A stretch of 64,000 nt of DNA from an uncultured Gammaproteobacteria bacterium (lineage in GTDB: Bacteria > Pseudomonadota > Gammaproteobacteria > Arenicellales > Poriferihabitantaceae), in assembly GCA_947259885.1 (NCBI GenBank), contig CAMYNW010000027.1, positions 17,224 through 81,223 of the forward strand, given 5' to 3'. Of this stretch, positions 16,455-25,459 are shown in pieces. Under the pieces are notes generated by a model. That model saw nothing but the letters and a program-made list of their open reading frames with translations. It was not told the origin of the DNA and searched no databases. Both the position numbers and the translations under genes were made by a program. How positions within the stretch are numbered: the stretch's first letter is position 1; each line of letters starts with the position of its first letter.

Positions 16455-17303
16455 CTATTCTCCTACAGACTGAATTTCCAGGCCCAGCTGATATAGCTGG
16501 TTCCGGTTCAGTCCGCTCCATTTCGCGGCGATTTTGCATGCTGTCTTCAGTGGAAGCTCTTCAATCAATAATTCGAGCAAACGTTTGGCCCCACTATCAT
16601 CTGCTACTACATCCGCAGCTCCTCCCACGATTATGACGAACTCTCCCTTCTGGTTATCTGGTCCTGCCGAGATCTGATTCAGCACATGTTGTGCTTCACC
16701 AATATAGAATTGCTCATATTTCTTGGTTAATTCCCTGGCAACTGCAACCTGTCTCTTATGACCCAACGAATCACAAATCTGCTCCATAGTTTGCAAAATT
16801 CGGTGGCTGGATTCATAAAAGACCGATGTCCAGGGTGTATCGACGAGCAACTCAACGTACTCGCGACGGGGCCCGGGTTTTGCAGGGATGAACCCTCCAA
16901 AGTAAAATCTATCCGTGGGCAAGCCGGATGCGGAAAGCGCAGCAATGATCGCGCTGGCACCTGGAATCGGCACAACCCTCAATCCTTTGCGACGCGCTTC
17001 CCTGACCAACGGATATCCAGGATCACTGATCAGGGGTGTGCCCGCGTCACTGATCAGCGAAATTTGCTGCCCCTGAACGAGACGATCCATCACTTCGGGT
17101 GCCCGTTTTCGCTCATTGTGCTCGTGGCAGGACAAGAGCGGCGTTCTGATATTAAAATGCCTTAATAGAATGCTGGCGTGACGGGTATCTTCCGCCAGCA
17201 CAAGGTCCGCTTGTTTAAGAACCTCCACCGCTCGGAAAGTCATATCGTCCAGGTTTCCAATCGGCGTGGCGACGATGTAAAGCGCCCCGGTTTTGCTGTT
17301 CAT
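16455..17303 (-). CDS. rsmI: 16S rRNA (cytidine(1402)-2'-O)-methyltransferase
   Basis: RsmI methylates the 2'-O of C1402 in the decoding centre of 16S rRNA. The 282-residue protein has the tetrapyrrole-methylase fold: LYIVATPIGNLDDMT at the N-terminus, LAEDTRH, the SDAGTPLISDPG loop, and IPGASAIIAALSASGLP of the SAM pocket. It is divergent from lpoA, exactly as in E. coli (yraL/yraM). Confidence 0.96.
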   Translation of the reverse strand: MNSKTGALYIVATPIGNLDDMTFRAVEVLKQADLVLAEDTRHASILLRHFNIRTPLLSCHEHNERKRAPEVMDRLVQGQQISLISDAGTPLISDPGYPLVREARRKGLRVVPIPGASAIIAALSASGLPTDRFYFGGFIPAKPGPRREYVELLVDTPWTSVFYESSHRILQTMEQICDSLGHKRQVAVARELTKKYEQFYIGEAQHVLNQISAGPDNQKGEFVIIVGGAADVVADDSGAKRLLELLIEELPLKTACKIAAKWSGLNRNQLYQLGLEIQSVGE

Positions 17304-17363
17304 TCGTGGGTCTCGTATACTTTGTCCGAGACTCTATCATTCAATCAATACAGGAACCTATTT

Positions 17364-19478
17364 GTGAAGCCCATTGTTGTAACCTGCCTGGTCGGGGGTA
17401 TGGGAAATAGCGTCAAGTTACAACCCGGCGCCTGGTGGCAATCCTTAATAATGCTCGCCATGGGTGCTGTACTAGTAACCGGATGCGGACCCGGAGTTCG
17501 CCCCTTGCCAGATTCATCACAGATTATCGTGCAGGACGCGAACACTTCAGGGGATGGAGATACCTCGACTGTTCTGACTCAAGGATTGGATCCGGAGCAG
17601 GCGTTTCAGGGGCAGCAGATAGATAGTGAGAACCCTTGGGAGCTTGTGATCAGGGCTGATCAGGCGCCTACGGATCTGGCCTCTGATTTGCGACTGTCGG
17701 CGGTGGCAGGATTCCTTGAAATCCAGGACTATACCGAGGCTGAAACCCAAGCGAATTACCTGATCGATGTTTATCTCGAACCAGGCCAGCAACGGCAGTT
17801 AAAGCTACTGCGCGGACGCATCGCGCAAGGACTAGGTCAGCACCAGACCGCGATTCAGTTTTTACAGCCGCTCAGGAGCGACCCATCCCTCACCAGCGAG
17901 AGCAGGGCTCTGGTGCTACTGGTGCTATCTGATGCTCAACTTTCGCTTGACCGGCGTATCGATGCTCTGATCAGCCTATTCAGACGAGACCCACTACTCG
18001 AACTCGATAGCCAACTCATTAACCAGCAGCGGATTCTCAACTTACTTCGCAGCCTGACTTCACTCGAACAGTCACTATTACAACAGACCGTTACAAATAA
18101 TGGTTTACCTGCATATCTTGCGGATGGCTGGATCGCCTTTCGCGTGATTGCCGATCTGCCGGATTACGAACGGGACACTCAGCTGCTGAGCTGGCATAGC
18201 AGCTTCCCAAATCACCCTGCACGGGACCAGCTTCTAGGAGCAGGTATTACGATCCCGCTTGAACAATTTAATCATGTTGTATTGCTGTTACCGTTGACTT
18301 CGCCGTTTGGCAACGCCGCACAAGCTTTCTATGACGGATTTATAGACGCCTACAACCAGGATAACAGCGTCTATAAACCGAGCATCAGCCTACACGATAT
18401 TGGAGAAGACCCTGGTCTGACCCCGTTCTACTACCAGTCGGCAGTCGCTGAGGGAGCGGATTTTGTTGTGGGCCCGCTGGGAAAAGCCGCGACCAATAGT
18501 TTACTAAACGGAAATCCGCCGGCGTTGCCAACACTGGTTCTGGCAGACATTAATCCTGAGCATTCAGCACCCAATCTATACGGCATCAGTCTGTCGCCAG
18601 AGTTTGAAGCTCTGCAGGTCGCGCAACGCGCATTTAATGACGGCCATCGTCAGGCAGCAATTTTTCGCAGTTCGACAACTTGGGGGGATCGCGCTGCAAA
18701 TGCATTCACCGATGCCTGGATTGAGCTGGGTGGTTCGATAGTCTCCAACAAATCCTTTCCCGACACGATTGAAGACTATTCTCGAATAATTCAGAAACTA
18801 CTCGAGGTCAATCAAAGTGTATCCAGGGAGCGCGTTTTGAGTGCGCAGCTTGGAGTCAACCTCGAGTTCACTCCTCGACGGAGAGATGATTTCGATATGC
18901 TGTTTTTTGCTGGCAACGCTCGCCAGGCCAGGCTCCTGGTGCCACAGTTACGCTTCTTCCAGGCGCATGACCTGCCAATTTACGCGACCTCCAACATATT
19001 CAGCGGCGCCGTCAATCCAGCAGTGGATGCAGATCTGGACAAACTTGTATTCGGGGACATGCGCTGGATGGTTGAGATAATCTACCCCCAGCCAGACTCA
19101 TCTCAATTCTCTGAAGCTGGCTCAAATGGAGAGACAGACGCTCAAGAGTTACCGGTCACGAGTTCGGATAGTAACGAACAGAACATCGATGAGGAACCGG
19201 CCGCATCCAAGCCAAAGCCCCAGCCGATTGCAAAAAGCCCTTACAGTTTTTCACCACTAGACCGGCTATACGCCTTGGGTCTCGAGAGCTATCACCTTAT
19301 GCCCAGACTATCGGTGCTTCGCGAGGATCCATGGCAACGCTACAACGGCCAGGCATTCCAGGCCAGCATTCGCGAAGATGGCAACATTTTGAGACATCTG
19401 GAGTGGGCAAGTTTTGAAAAAGGGCAAGTGATACTGCTCAATCGACGCCAATCAAACCAACCAGCCCTGAGCCAATGA
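17364..19478 (+). CDS. lpoA: Penicillin-binding protein activator LpoA (LppC family lipoprotein)
   Basis: An outer-membrane lipoprotein that spans the periplasm and activates PBP1A. A lipobox (LVTGC) follows a hydrophobic stretch. The N-terminal half carries TPR-like helices, and the C-terminal half is a periplasmic-binding-protein-like LppC domain (FVVGPLGKAATNSL; ALQVAQRAF). A disordered acidic insert is seen around residues 575-615. The start is taken as GTG 17364, which has AGGA eight bases upstream; ATG 17400 would also leave the lipobox intact. The rsmI/lpoA-yraN-diaA-dolP order is conserved. The stop overlaps yraN by 4 bp. Confidence 0.93.
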   Translation: MKPIVVTCLVGGMGNSVKLQPGAWWQSLIMLAMGAVLVTGCGPGVRPLPDSSQIIVQDANTSGDGDTSTVLTQGLDPEQAFQGQQIDSENPWELVIRADQAPTDLASDLRLSAVAGFLEIQDYTEAETQANYLIDVYLEPGQQRQLKLLRGRIAQGLGQHQTAIQFLQPLRSDPSLTSESRALVLLVLSDAQLSLDRRIDALISLFRRDPLLELDSQLINQQRILNLLRSLTSLEQSLLQQTVTNNGLPAYLADGWIAFRVIADLPDYERDTQLLSWHSSFPNHPARDQLLGAGITIPLEQFNHVVLLLPLTSPFGNAAQAFYDGFIDAYNQDNSVYKPSISLHDIGEDPGLTPFYYQSAVAEGADFVVGPLGKAATNSLLNGNPPALPTLVLADINPEHSAPNLYGISLSPEFEALQVAQRAFNDGHRQAAIFRSSTTWGDRAANAFTDAWIELGGSIVSNKSFPDTIEDYSRIIQKLLEVNQSVSRERVLSAQLGVNLEFTPRRRDDFDMLFFAGNARQARLLVPQLRFFQAHDLPIYATSNIFSGAVNPAVDADLDKLVFGDMRWMVEIIYPQPDSSQFSEAGSNGETDAQELPVTSSDSNEQNIDEEPAASKPKPQPIAKSPYSFSPLDRLYALGLESYHLMPRLSVLREDPWQRYNGQAFQASIREDGNILRHLEWASFEKGQVILLNRRQSNQPALSQ

Positions 19479-19864
19479 GTGCGACACGGTCTACCACAGC
19501 GTCTTTTCCGCGAAACTCTGTGGAGCGCGGTAAAGAGGTCGAAGATTTTGCTCTGCGTTATCTGGAGAGGGAGAAATTCAGGCTGCTCGAGCGTAATTTT
19601 CACTGCAAGGGCGGAGAACTCGATCTGATCATGACGGATCGAGACGAACTGGTATTTGTCGAGGTGCGCTATCGAGGCTCAGTAGACTTTGGAGACGGTA
19701 TTGAAAGTGTTGACCGCCACAAACAACGCAAACTCCGAATTGCTGCAGAGACCTGGCTGCAACGAAATCCTCAGATCACATTCCGCGGTTGTCGTTTTGA
19801 TGTAATTTCGGTTTCTGGAAAAAGTCCCAATTATCAGATCGAATGGGTCGACGATGCATTTTGA
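19475..19864 (+). CDS. yraN: YraN/UPF0102 family putative endonuclease
   Basis: 129 residues. The restriction-endonuclease-like core is visible: a conserved GxELDLI segment followed by ELVFVEVRYR, the D-x(n)-E-x-K/R active-site layout of this family. Its exact substrate is not known. Its fixed place between lpoA and diaA supports the identification. It overlaps the lpoA stop by 4 bp. Confidence 0.94.
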   Translation: MSATRSTTASFPRNSVERGKEVEDFALRYLEREKFRLLERNFHCKGGELDLIMTDRDELVFVEVRYRGSVDFGDGIESVDRHKQRKLRIAAETWLQRNPQITFRGCRFDVISVSGKSPNYQIEWVDDAF

Positions 19865-19914
19865 GTCAGATTCGAGTATCGTTCTGCCACTTTTAAACGG
19901 AGCTCGGTTGTTCT

Positions 19915-20508
19915 ATGTCAAAGCCCGCTGATCAAGAGTTTAATGCTCTGCTAAATAGCACTATTGAGGCTATCGAAAGCGCGCGCCATCTTGCGCCAAA
20001 AGTCGTTGCAGCAGCGCAGATGATGTCCGAATGTCTGGATCAAGGCGGAAAGATTCTAATTTGTGGCAACGGTGGCTCTGCCGCCGACAGCCTGCATTTT
20101 TCCGGCGAATTGCTTAACAAATTTTATATCGAACGACGACCCCTGGCCGCCATCAGCCTGGCCGCCGACACCTCGACCCTGACTTCCATTGGTAATGACG
20201 AAAGCTTCGATATGATCTTCAGCAAACAGGTTCAAGCGCTCGGCAAAGCTGGAGACATTCTGGTGCCGATTACCACGTCAGGAAATTCACCTAGTGTTCT
20301 CCGTGCAGCCGAGGCAGCAATTAACCAAGGGATAAAAGTGGTGAGCCTGAACGGGCGGGACGGCGGACGATTGAGTGGACTACTAGGCAACGATGATATC
20401 GATATTGTCGTACCCCACGAAAAGACTGCTCGCATACAGGAGCTACACGGTATAATCATTCATGCATTTTGCCAGTTAATCGATCAGCAATTGTTTGGAG
20501 AAAAATAG
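19915..20508 (+). CDS. diaA: DiaA-type SIS-domain protein (DnaA-binding initiation factor)
   Basis: A 197-residue SIS-domain protein with the sugar-phosphate loop CGNGGSAADSLHFSGELLN and TTSGNSPSVLRAAEAA. It is homologous to phosphoheptose isomerase GmhA. Position between yraN and dolP identifies it as DiaA, which binds DnaA and promotes ordered initiation at oriC. A GmhA activity cannot be excluded, especially as rfaE2 of the heptose pathway lies two genes on. Confidence 0.88.
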   Translation: MSKPADQEFNALLNSTIEAIESARHLAPKVVAAAQMMSECLDQGGKILICGNGGSAADSLHFSGELLNKFYIERRPLAAISLAADTSTLTSIGNDESFDMIFSKQVQALGKAGDILVPITTSGNSPSVLRAAEAAINQGIKVVSLNGRDGGRLSGLLGNDDIDIVVPHEKTARIQELHGIIIHAFCQLIDQQLFGEK

Positions 20509-20509
20509 T

Positions 20510-21115
20510 ATGAAATGGTTTGTCAATCCAGGACCCCGCCTCAAAGGCATTAGCCTGAGCCTGCTGATTCTGTTCGGCGCCGAAGCGCTTACGGCATGTG
20601 TGCCGGTGTTGGTGGTGGGTGCTACAGTCACAGCGGTCAACGTAGCCACCGATCGCAGGACAGTGGGTCGAAATCTGGACGACAATAGTCTTGAGCTGAA
20701 TATTCGCGCAGAAGTTTTACAAGACGGCACGCTTAAAGGCACCAATGTCAGCGTAACCGCGATTAACGGTATCGTGTTACTCACGGGGGAAGTCAGTACA
20801 GATGCGCAACGCACTCATGCCACTAAGCTGGCCAAGCAGGATAGCCGAACGCTTACAGTTGTGAACGAGCTTCAGCTCGCTGGAAAAACCAGTATTACCA
20901 GTCGCGCCAATGACTCCTTTATCACCGGTCAGGTCAAGACAGAGCTTATTAGATCCAAGGAAGTGGGTGCCAACGTAATCAAAGTCGTAACCGAGGGGGG
21001 CAAGGTGTATCTGTTAGGCCTGGTTACTCGCGCCGAAGCAGATGCGGCAGTAGCCGCAGCTCAATCGGTAGGAGGCGTTACGCACATCGTCAAAGTCTTC
21101 GAATATATTAAGTGA
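20510..21115 (+). CDS. dolP: DolP (YraP) two-BON-domain outer-membrane lipoprotein
   Basis: 201 residues. A signal sequence ends in a lipobox-like LTAC near residue 30, then two BON domains (about residues 55-125 and 130-200; GIVLLTGEVST and GGKVYLLGLVTRAEA) follow. DolP binds anionic phospholipids at division sites and helps maintain the outer membrane and the BAM complex. The ATG at 20510 has GGAG 10 bases upstream and starts just after the diaA stop, so the two are co-transcribed. Confidence 0.94.
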   Translation: MKWFVNPGPRLKGISLSLLILFGAEALTACVPVLVVGATVTAVNVATDRRTVGRNLDDNSLELNIRAEVLQDGTLKGTNVSVTAINGIVLLTGEVSTDAQRTHATKLAKQDSRTLTVVNELQLAGKTSITSRANDSFITGQVKTELIRSKEVGANVIKVVTEGGKVYLLGLVTRAEADAAVAAAQSVGGVTHIVKVFEYIK

Positions 21116-21184
21116 TAAAAACGTTCAAGCGCCGGTCTACCCTGCGGTTTTAGTACCACCGAAGCACGGTCAAAGCTCGATCTC

Positions 21185-21676
21185 TTGCACTCGAAGTTAT
21201 TCACAGCGACCTGGCCCGATCATCAACAGGAGTTGGTGAAATGGGTAAACGCGCTGCCGAGACCTTTAGTCTTTACTAACGGTTGCTTTGATATCTTGCA
21301 TCGTGGCCATGTGACCTACCTTGCTGAAGCGGCCGCATTCGGGAGCACGCTACTGGTGGCGGTGAATGACGATGCCTCGGTCAGGGCACAGCAAAAAGGT
21401 AAAGATCGCCCTATCAACCCACTTCAGGATCGCATGATAATTCTGGCAGCGTTGGAATCAGTGAACGCCGTGGTTTCATTTGGTGAAGACACTCCGCTCG
21501 ACCTCATCAGCCTGTTAAAACCAGAAGTCCTGGTCAAAGGCGGGGACTGGTTGCCAGATCAGATTGTCGGCGCCCGCGAAGTCGAGGGCTGGGGCGGCAC
21601 AGTGCAATCCATTCCTTTCGCTGTTGAACGCTCAACTACCGCCCTGCTGGATCGGATCCGTAAATCACGCGATTAA
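21185..21676 (+). CDS. rfaE2: D-glycero-beta-D-manno-heptose-1-phosphate adenylyltransferase (stand-alone)
   Basis: This enzyme makes ADP-heptose for the inner core of lipopolysaccharide. The 163-residue nucleotidyltransferase has the FTNGCFDILHRGH segment (HxGH active site), VNDDASVR and a closing ERSTTALLDRI. It corresponds only to the C-terminal half of E. coli HldE. The heptokinase half must be encoded elsewhere. The start is TTG at 21185; the preceding 70 bp to dolP has no obvious terminator, so read-through from the envelope operon is likely. Confidence 0.92.
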   Translation: MHSKLFTATWPDHQQELVKWVNALPRPLVFTNGCFDILHRGHVTYLAEAAAFGSTLLVAVNDDASVRAQQKGKDRPINPLQDRMIILAALESVNAVVSFGEDTPLDLISLLKPEVLVKGGDWLPDQIVGAREVEGWGGTVQSIPFAVERSTTALLDRIRKSRD

Positions 21677-21678
21677 CT

Positions 21679-22119
21679 TTACCACTTCCCGGTATTTTCC
21701 ATCGAAGCCCACGGCTCAGCCGGCTCCAGGGCATCTCCATGCTGCAACAGCTCGATTGAAATATTATCAGGAGATCTGACAAATGCCATGCGTCCGTCCC
21801 TCGGTGGTCGATTGATGATTACGCCCGCATCCATCAATCTTTGACATGTTTGATAAATATCACCGACACGAAATGCCAGATGGCCAAAATTTCGACCCTC
21901 CGTATATTTTTCCGGGTCCCAATTGTGAGTTAATTCAAGAACCGGCGCTCTCTCATCTTGCGCACGGCCTTCGTCTTCCGGGGCCGCCAGAAAGCAAAGG
22001 GTAAACCTTCCGCCTTCATAATCGTTGCGACTGATTTTCACCATCCCAAGTTTGTCACAGTAAAAATTTAGTGATTGTTCGAGATCAGTGACTCGAACCA
22101 TTGTATGCAGATATTTCAT
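21679..22119 (-). CDS. gloA: Glyoxalase I (lactoylglutathione lyase)
   Basis: It converts the hemithioacetal of methylglyoxal and glutathione to lactoylglutathione. The 146-residue vicinal-oxygen-chelate protein opens with [19 protein letters not shown] (metal His5) and has [15 protein letters not shown] and a closing [14 protein letters not shown] [13 protein letters not shown], which supply the metal ligands. It is convergent with rfaE2, with 2 bp between the stops. Confidence 0.93.
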   Translation of the reverse strand: MKYLHTMVRVTDLEQSLNFYCDKLGMVKISRNDYEGGRFTLCFLAAPEDEGRAQDERAPVLELTHNWDPEKYTEGRNFGHLAFRVGDIYQTCQRLMDAGVIINRPPRDGRMAFVRSPDNISIELLQHGDALEPAEPWASMENTGKW

Positions 22120-22141
22120 TTAATTCCTCAATTTAATCTAG

Positions 22142-22306
22142 GGAGCCTCTGATTAAAACTGGACGAATCATGTTGAGATTTAAAATGATCGAGTTCGAGG
22201 CGGGAAACGCACGTAATAGCAGGGCTATTGCGAAGCGAAGCTTGCCAACGAAGAAATAGGTCATTTTGGGCTCAAATTGATCGTTCATGTTTTGATCAGA
22301 GGTTCC
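22142..22306. mobile_element. MITE of IS5 type, 165 bp, with CTAG target duplication
   Basis: Terminal inverted repeats of 18 bp with two mismatches (left GGAGCCTCTGATTAAAAC; right, reversed, GGAACCTCTGATCAAAAC) bound a non-coding 165-bp unit. CTAG is duplicated on both sides (22138-22141 and 22307-22310), matching the YTAR target of the IS5 subgroup. Inside is a short hairpin (AATAGC..GCTATT). No transposase is encoded, so it needs one in trans. The right-hand CTAG overlaps the slyX stop codon. Confidence 0.8.
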
Positions 22307-22516
22307 CTAGTAGTGTGGCGGTCGCTCAGCGTGTAAAGACACCTCACCGCTATCTTCGTATTTAGTTAACTTCTGATCCAGCAGTTTTAATTGCCCTTTC
22401 AACAGATCGATTTGCTGTTGCTGATCGCGAAATAAATCACTGTATTGCTCCAACAAATGCTCGTGCTCCATCACCAGTAATTGTAGTCGCCTGACTTCTT
22501 CTTCGATTTCTTCCAT
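22307..22516 (-). CDS. slyX: SlyX family protein
   Basis: A 69-residue coiled-coil protein (about residues 3-50, heptad-like LRLQLLVMEHEHLLEQ pattern) ending in PPHY, the characteristic SlyX C-terminus. The function is not firmly known. In E. coli the gene lies near slyD and was linked to phage phiX174 lysis. The stop codon TAG is part of the CTAG target site of the adjacent MITE and has been preserved. Twelve base pairs separate it from the dipeptidase-like gene. Confidence 0.9.
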   Translation of the reverse strand: MEEIEEEVRRLQLLVMEHEHLLEQYSDLFRDQQQQIDLLKGQLKLLDQKLTKYEDSGEVSLHAERPPHY

Positions 22517-22528
22517 GGTCTCGATTAA

Positions 22529-23503
22529 TTAATGGGGTCCAAAGGAAACCTCGAAAAAGTGCAACCAGTTCAATCCCATGATTTTTTCGACCTCCTGTTC
22601 GGTAAAGCCTTTTTGACGCAATCCTTGCGCGATATCGGCGTAATGGGTTGAATTGGCAAACCAGTCTGGCTGCTGGGGGAATCCAGCCTGGGTCGCTGAA
22701 CCTTCTCCATAGTCCCTAGCCTTGCTCCAGCGGCCGTTGCGCATCCATTCTACTACTGAATCCGGCTGATCCTGACACAGATCCGAACCAATGCCGATTT
22801 GATCAACCCCCATGATCTCGGCAGTATCCGCCACCATCTCACAGAATTCTTCAAGACTGCACTCTGGTCCGTTTTTCAGGTGAAATGGATACAGGCTGAA
22901 ACCCAGCATGCCGCCACTGTCTCCCAAAGCTTTTAAGACCTCGTTAGACTTATTTCGAAGAGCAGGTTCAAAGAACGTTGGATTAGCGTGGGTGATCGCG
23001 ATCGGTCGCTGTGATAATTCAATTGCCTCCAGGGTCGATCGTTCAGCGCTGTGAGACATATCCACAACCATACCAACTCGATTCATTTCCCGGACCACCT
23101 GTCTGCCAAAACGCGTGATGCCCGGATCATTCTTTTCATAGCAACCGGTCGCCAGCAGACTTTGATTATTGTAACTGAGCTGCATAAACCGGACCCCGAG
23201 AGAATAAAATATTTCCACTAATGAAAAGTCATCCTCTATCGGAGAACAGTTTTGAAATCCGAACATCACACCGGTCTTTCCGGCCTGCCTGGCTAAGGCG
23301 ATATCTTCCGCACTGCCCACGCGCATGATCAGGTCCCCGTGTTGCTCGAAAAGCTGGTTCCACTTGCCTATATTGCGCAGTGTCTCAAGGGCAGTCTCGT
23401 GATAGGCGATGGTGACATGGACACAGTCGAGTTCTCCTTCGCGCATCTGTCTGAAGATCTCCGAACTCCACCTGGAATACTGCAAAGCATCAATGGTAAT
23501 CAT
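22529..23503 (-). CDS. M19 membrane-dipeptidase-like protein lacking part of the zinc site
   Basis: 324 residues with the TIM-barrel M19 fold: GVRFMQLSYNNQSLLATGC, VVDMSHSAERS, ITHANPTFFEPALRNKSNE and GSDLCQ are all recognisable. The usual N-terminal DGHxD metal motif is replaced by IDALQYSRW, and the bridging glutamate position reads GFQN. The late histidines remain. A similar N-terminus is known in dipeptidase-like proteins of choline and glycine-betaine gene sets. It overlaps the aldehyde dehydrogenase gene by one base and is surely co-transcribed, so a role in degrading a small nitrogen compound is more likely than peptide hydrolysis. Confidence 0.8.
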   Translation of the reverse strand: MITIDALQYSRWSSEIFRQMREGELDCVHVTIAYHETALETLRNIGKWNQLFEQHGDLIMRVGSAEDIALARQAGKTGVMFGFQNCSPIEDDFSLVEIFYSLGVRFMQLSYNNQSLLATGCYEKNDPGITRFGRQVVREMNRVGMVVDMSHSAERSTLEAIELSQRPIAITHANPTFFEPALRNKSNEVLKALGDSGGMLGFSLYPFHLKNGPECSLEEFCEMVADTAEIMGVDQIGIGSDLCQDQPDSVVEWMRNGRWSKARDYGEGSATQAGFPQQPDWFANSTHYADIAQGLRQKGFTEQEVEKIMGLNWLHFFEVSFGPH

Positions 23504-24942
23504 CAGTCCGCCTTAATGTAAGCGGTCTTGACCTGAGTGTAAAACTCCGCAGCATATTGGCCCTGTTCACGAGACCCGAAACTGGAATTTTTGCGGCCAC
23601 CAAAGGGAACATGGTAGTCAGTGCCAGAGGTGGGCAAATTAACCATTACACAGCCAGTCCTGGAGTTTTTGCGAAAGTGCGTTGCCCGAGCAAGCGAAGT
23701 AGTAATAATGCTCGAGGTCAATCCAAATTCTGTTTCATTGGCAAGCGAAAGTGCATGATCGTAATCATCTGCTTTGATCACGCAGGTCACCGGGCCAAAC
23801 ACCTCTTCGCGGTTTAACCGCATATCGTTATCACCGTTAACAAACAAAGCAGGCTGCATATAGTGACCCGGAGTCTTTCTCTCGAGAGTCTCGCCACCAC
23901 ATATCAGCTCAGCACCTTCTGCCTTGCCAATTTCCAGATAAGAAAGATTCTGGGCCAATTGTTTGTCATCAACTGCGGGACCGATTTGCGAATCTGCATC
24001 CAGCGCATGTCCAATGGTCAACGCCTCCATACCTTTTTGAATCCGCGCCACAAACTCATCGTGCACTCCTTTAGTTACAATTAGACGTGAAGAAGCCGTA
24101 CATTTCTGGCCCATACTAAAAAATGAGCCGTTTAATGCACAAGCCACGGCGGTATCCATATCGGCATCATCCATCACCACCAGCGGGTTCTTGCTACCCA
24201 TTTCCATCTGCAGCTTGGTTAGATTTACCGCCGCCGCCTGTGCAATACGACGACCCGTGTGCAACGAGCCGGTAAAGGTGATCGCATCAATGTCCGGTGC
24301 ATTGATCATCGCCTCACCGACCTTGCTGCCAGACCCAAGCACCATGTTGACCAGGCCTTTAGGCAATTCACTTTGATCGATGATCTGCATCAACGCCACC
24401 GCACTGGCCGGGGTCAGATTAGCAGGCTTCCAAACCACACCATTGCCGTATGCGATTGCCGGAGCGAGCTTCCAGGACGGCAGCGCGGTAGGGAAATTCC
24501 AGGGCGTGATGACGCCGACCACCCCAATTGGTTCGCGGCTGACCAATACCTCTACTCCGGGCCGAGTGGATTCCGAAAGATCCCCCATCTGCCGTAATAC
24601 TTCGGCTCCATAAAAAGTAAAAAACTGCCCTGCTCGATAAACTTCGCCCTTTCCCTCGGGCAATGTCTTGCCCTCCTCACGGCTGAGCAACTCACCAAGT
24701 TCAGCCGAGCGCCCCATCAACTGCGAGCCGATGTACATGAGCGCGTTATATCTTTGCTCCAGGCCGCTGCGCGCCCATTCAATCTGAGCCATTCGCGCCG
24801 CATCAATTGCCTGTACTACCTGGTCGACGCCGGCCTGTGCATAGTTACCGATGATATCCCGTGTATCGGATGGATTGATGTTGTCTTGACTGGACTCTCC
24901 ATCGAGCCACTGACCGCCGATATAGTTACGGGATTCGTTCAT
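23503..24942 (-). CDS. NAD(P)-dependent aldehyde dehydrogenase
   Basis: 479 residues of the ALDH superfamily. Visible are the TPWNFP cofactor loop, the FTGSLHTGRRI Rossmann segment, the general base Glu in LQMEMGSKNP, and the catalytic Cys in SMGQKCTASSR. The sequence is closest in character to semialdehyde dehydrogenases (2-oxoglutaric or succinic semialdehyde type). It is the first gene of a two-gene operon with the M19-like protein, so the substrate aldehyde may come from the same amine or betaine pathway. Exact substrate not determined. Confidence 0.9.
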   Translation of the reverse strand: MNESRNYIGGQWLDGESSQDNINPSDTRDIIGNYAQAGVDQVVQAIDAARMAQIEWARSGLEQRYNALMYIGSQLMGRSAELGELLSREEGKTLPEGKGEVYRAGQFFTFYGAEVLRQMGDLSESTRPGVEVLVSREPIGVVGVITPWNFPTALPSWKLAPAIAYGNGVVWKPANLTPASAVALMQIIDQSELPKGLVNMVLGSGSKVGEAMINAPDIDAITFTGSLHTGRRIAQAAAVNLTKLQMEMGSKNPLVVMDDADMDTAVACALNGSFFSMGQKCTASSRLIVTKGVHDEFVARIQKGMEALTIGHALDADSQIGPAVDDKQLAQNLSYLEIGKAEGAELICGGETLERKTPGHYMQPALFVNGDNDMRLNREEVFGPVTCVIKADDYDHALSLANETEFGLTSSIITTSLARATHFRKNSRTGCVMVNLPTSGTDYHVPFGGRKNSSFGSREQGQYAAEFYTQVKTAYIKAD

Positions 24943-25076
24943 GATGGATTTCTTTCTATGTGTTATTCAGATTGCGCACAATGCAGTTTGCCGGAAACGT
25001 GCCACGACCGCGAATAGTACCGCGAATATCGAAACAAGTTAAACTCACCCGCTTCTTACAAATCGATTAATGCACC

Positions 25077-25355
25077 ATGTCTGACTCAGATGCTGACCAG
25101 TTCTATAAGCTTGCTGACTCTTTTATAAACCTTGCCAACGAACACTACCAAAAGGAGGGAGACGGTAAAGTGGGCTATGCGATGCTTTATGCCGCGGCCC
25201 GTTTCAATGCTTTTATCGTGGCGACCACTGCTGGAGATAAAGCAGAGCTGGCTGCCGAGACCGCACCGGCAACCGATTACTTTACCGAACAGTATCGCAA
25301 AATGTTTTCGGAAAATCTGGAAGATTATCATTCACACTTTGAGCAATACATTTAA
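25077..25355 (+). CDS. DUF3144 family protein
   Basis: 92 residues. The whole sequence fits DUF3144: an N-terminal FYKLADSFINLANEH helix, GYAMLYAAARFNAF in the centre, and an acidic YFTEQYRKMFSENLEDY end. It is a small, helical, cytosolic protein of unknown function found widely in gammaproteobacteria. It lies between the divergent ALDH gene and the photolyase. Confidence 0.88.
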   Translation: MSDSDADQFYKLADSFINLANEHYQKEGDGKVGYAMLYAAARFNAFIVATTAGDKAELAAETAPATDYFTEQYRKMFSENLEDYHSHFEQYI

Positions 25356-25459
25356 AGTTATACTGTGAGACGGCCTTAAGTAGATACAAAATTCGATCCA
25401 TGCCGGCCGGGCGGGAAGCCCTGCACAATATTTTCACTTCCGAACACTATAATAGGGTT

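Noticed and set aside
22142..22306. The inverted-repeat unit as a terminator or attenuator
   Set aside because: Terminal repeats plus a CTAG duplication on both sides fit a transposed element better, and there is no T-tract at the hairpin.
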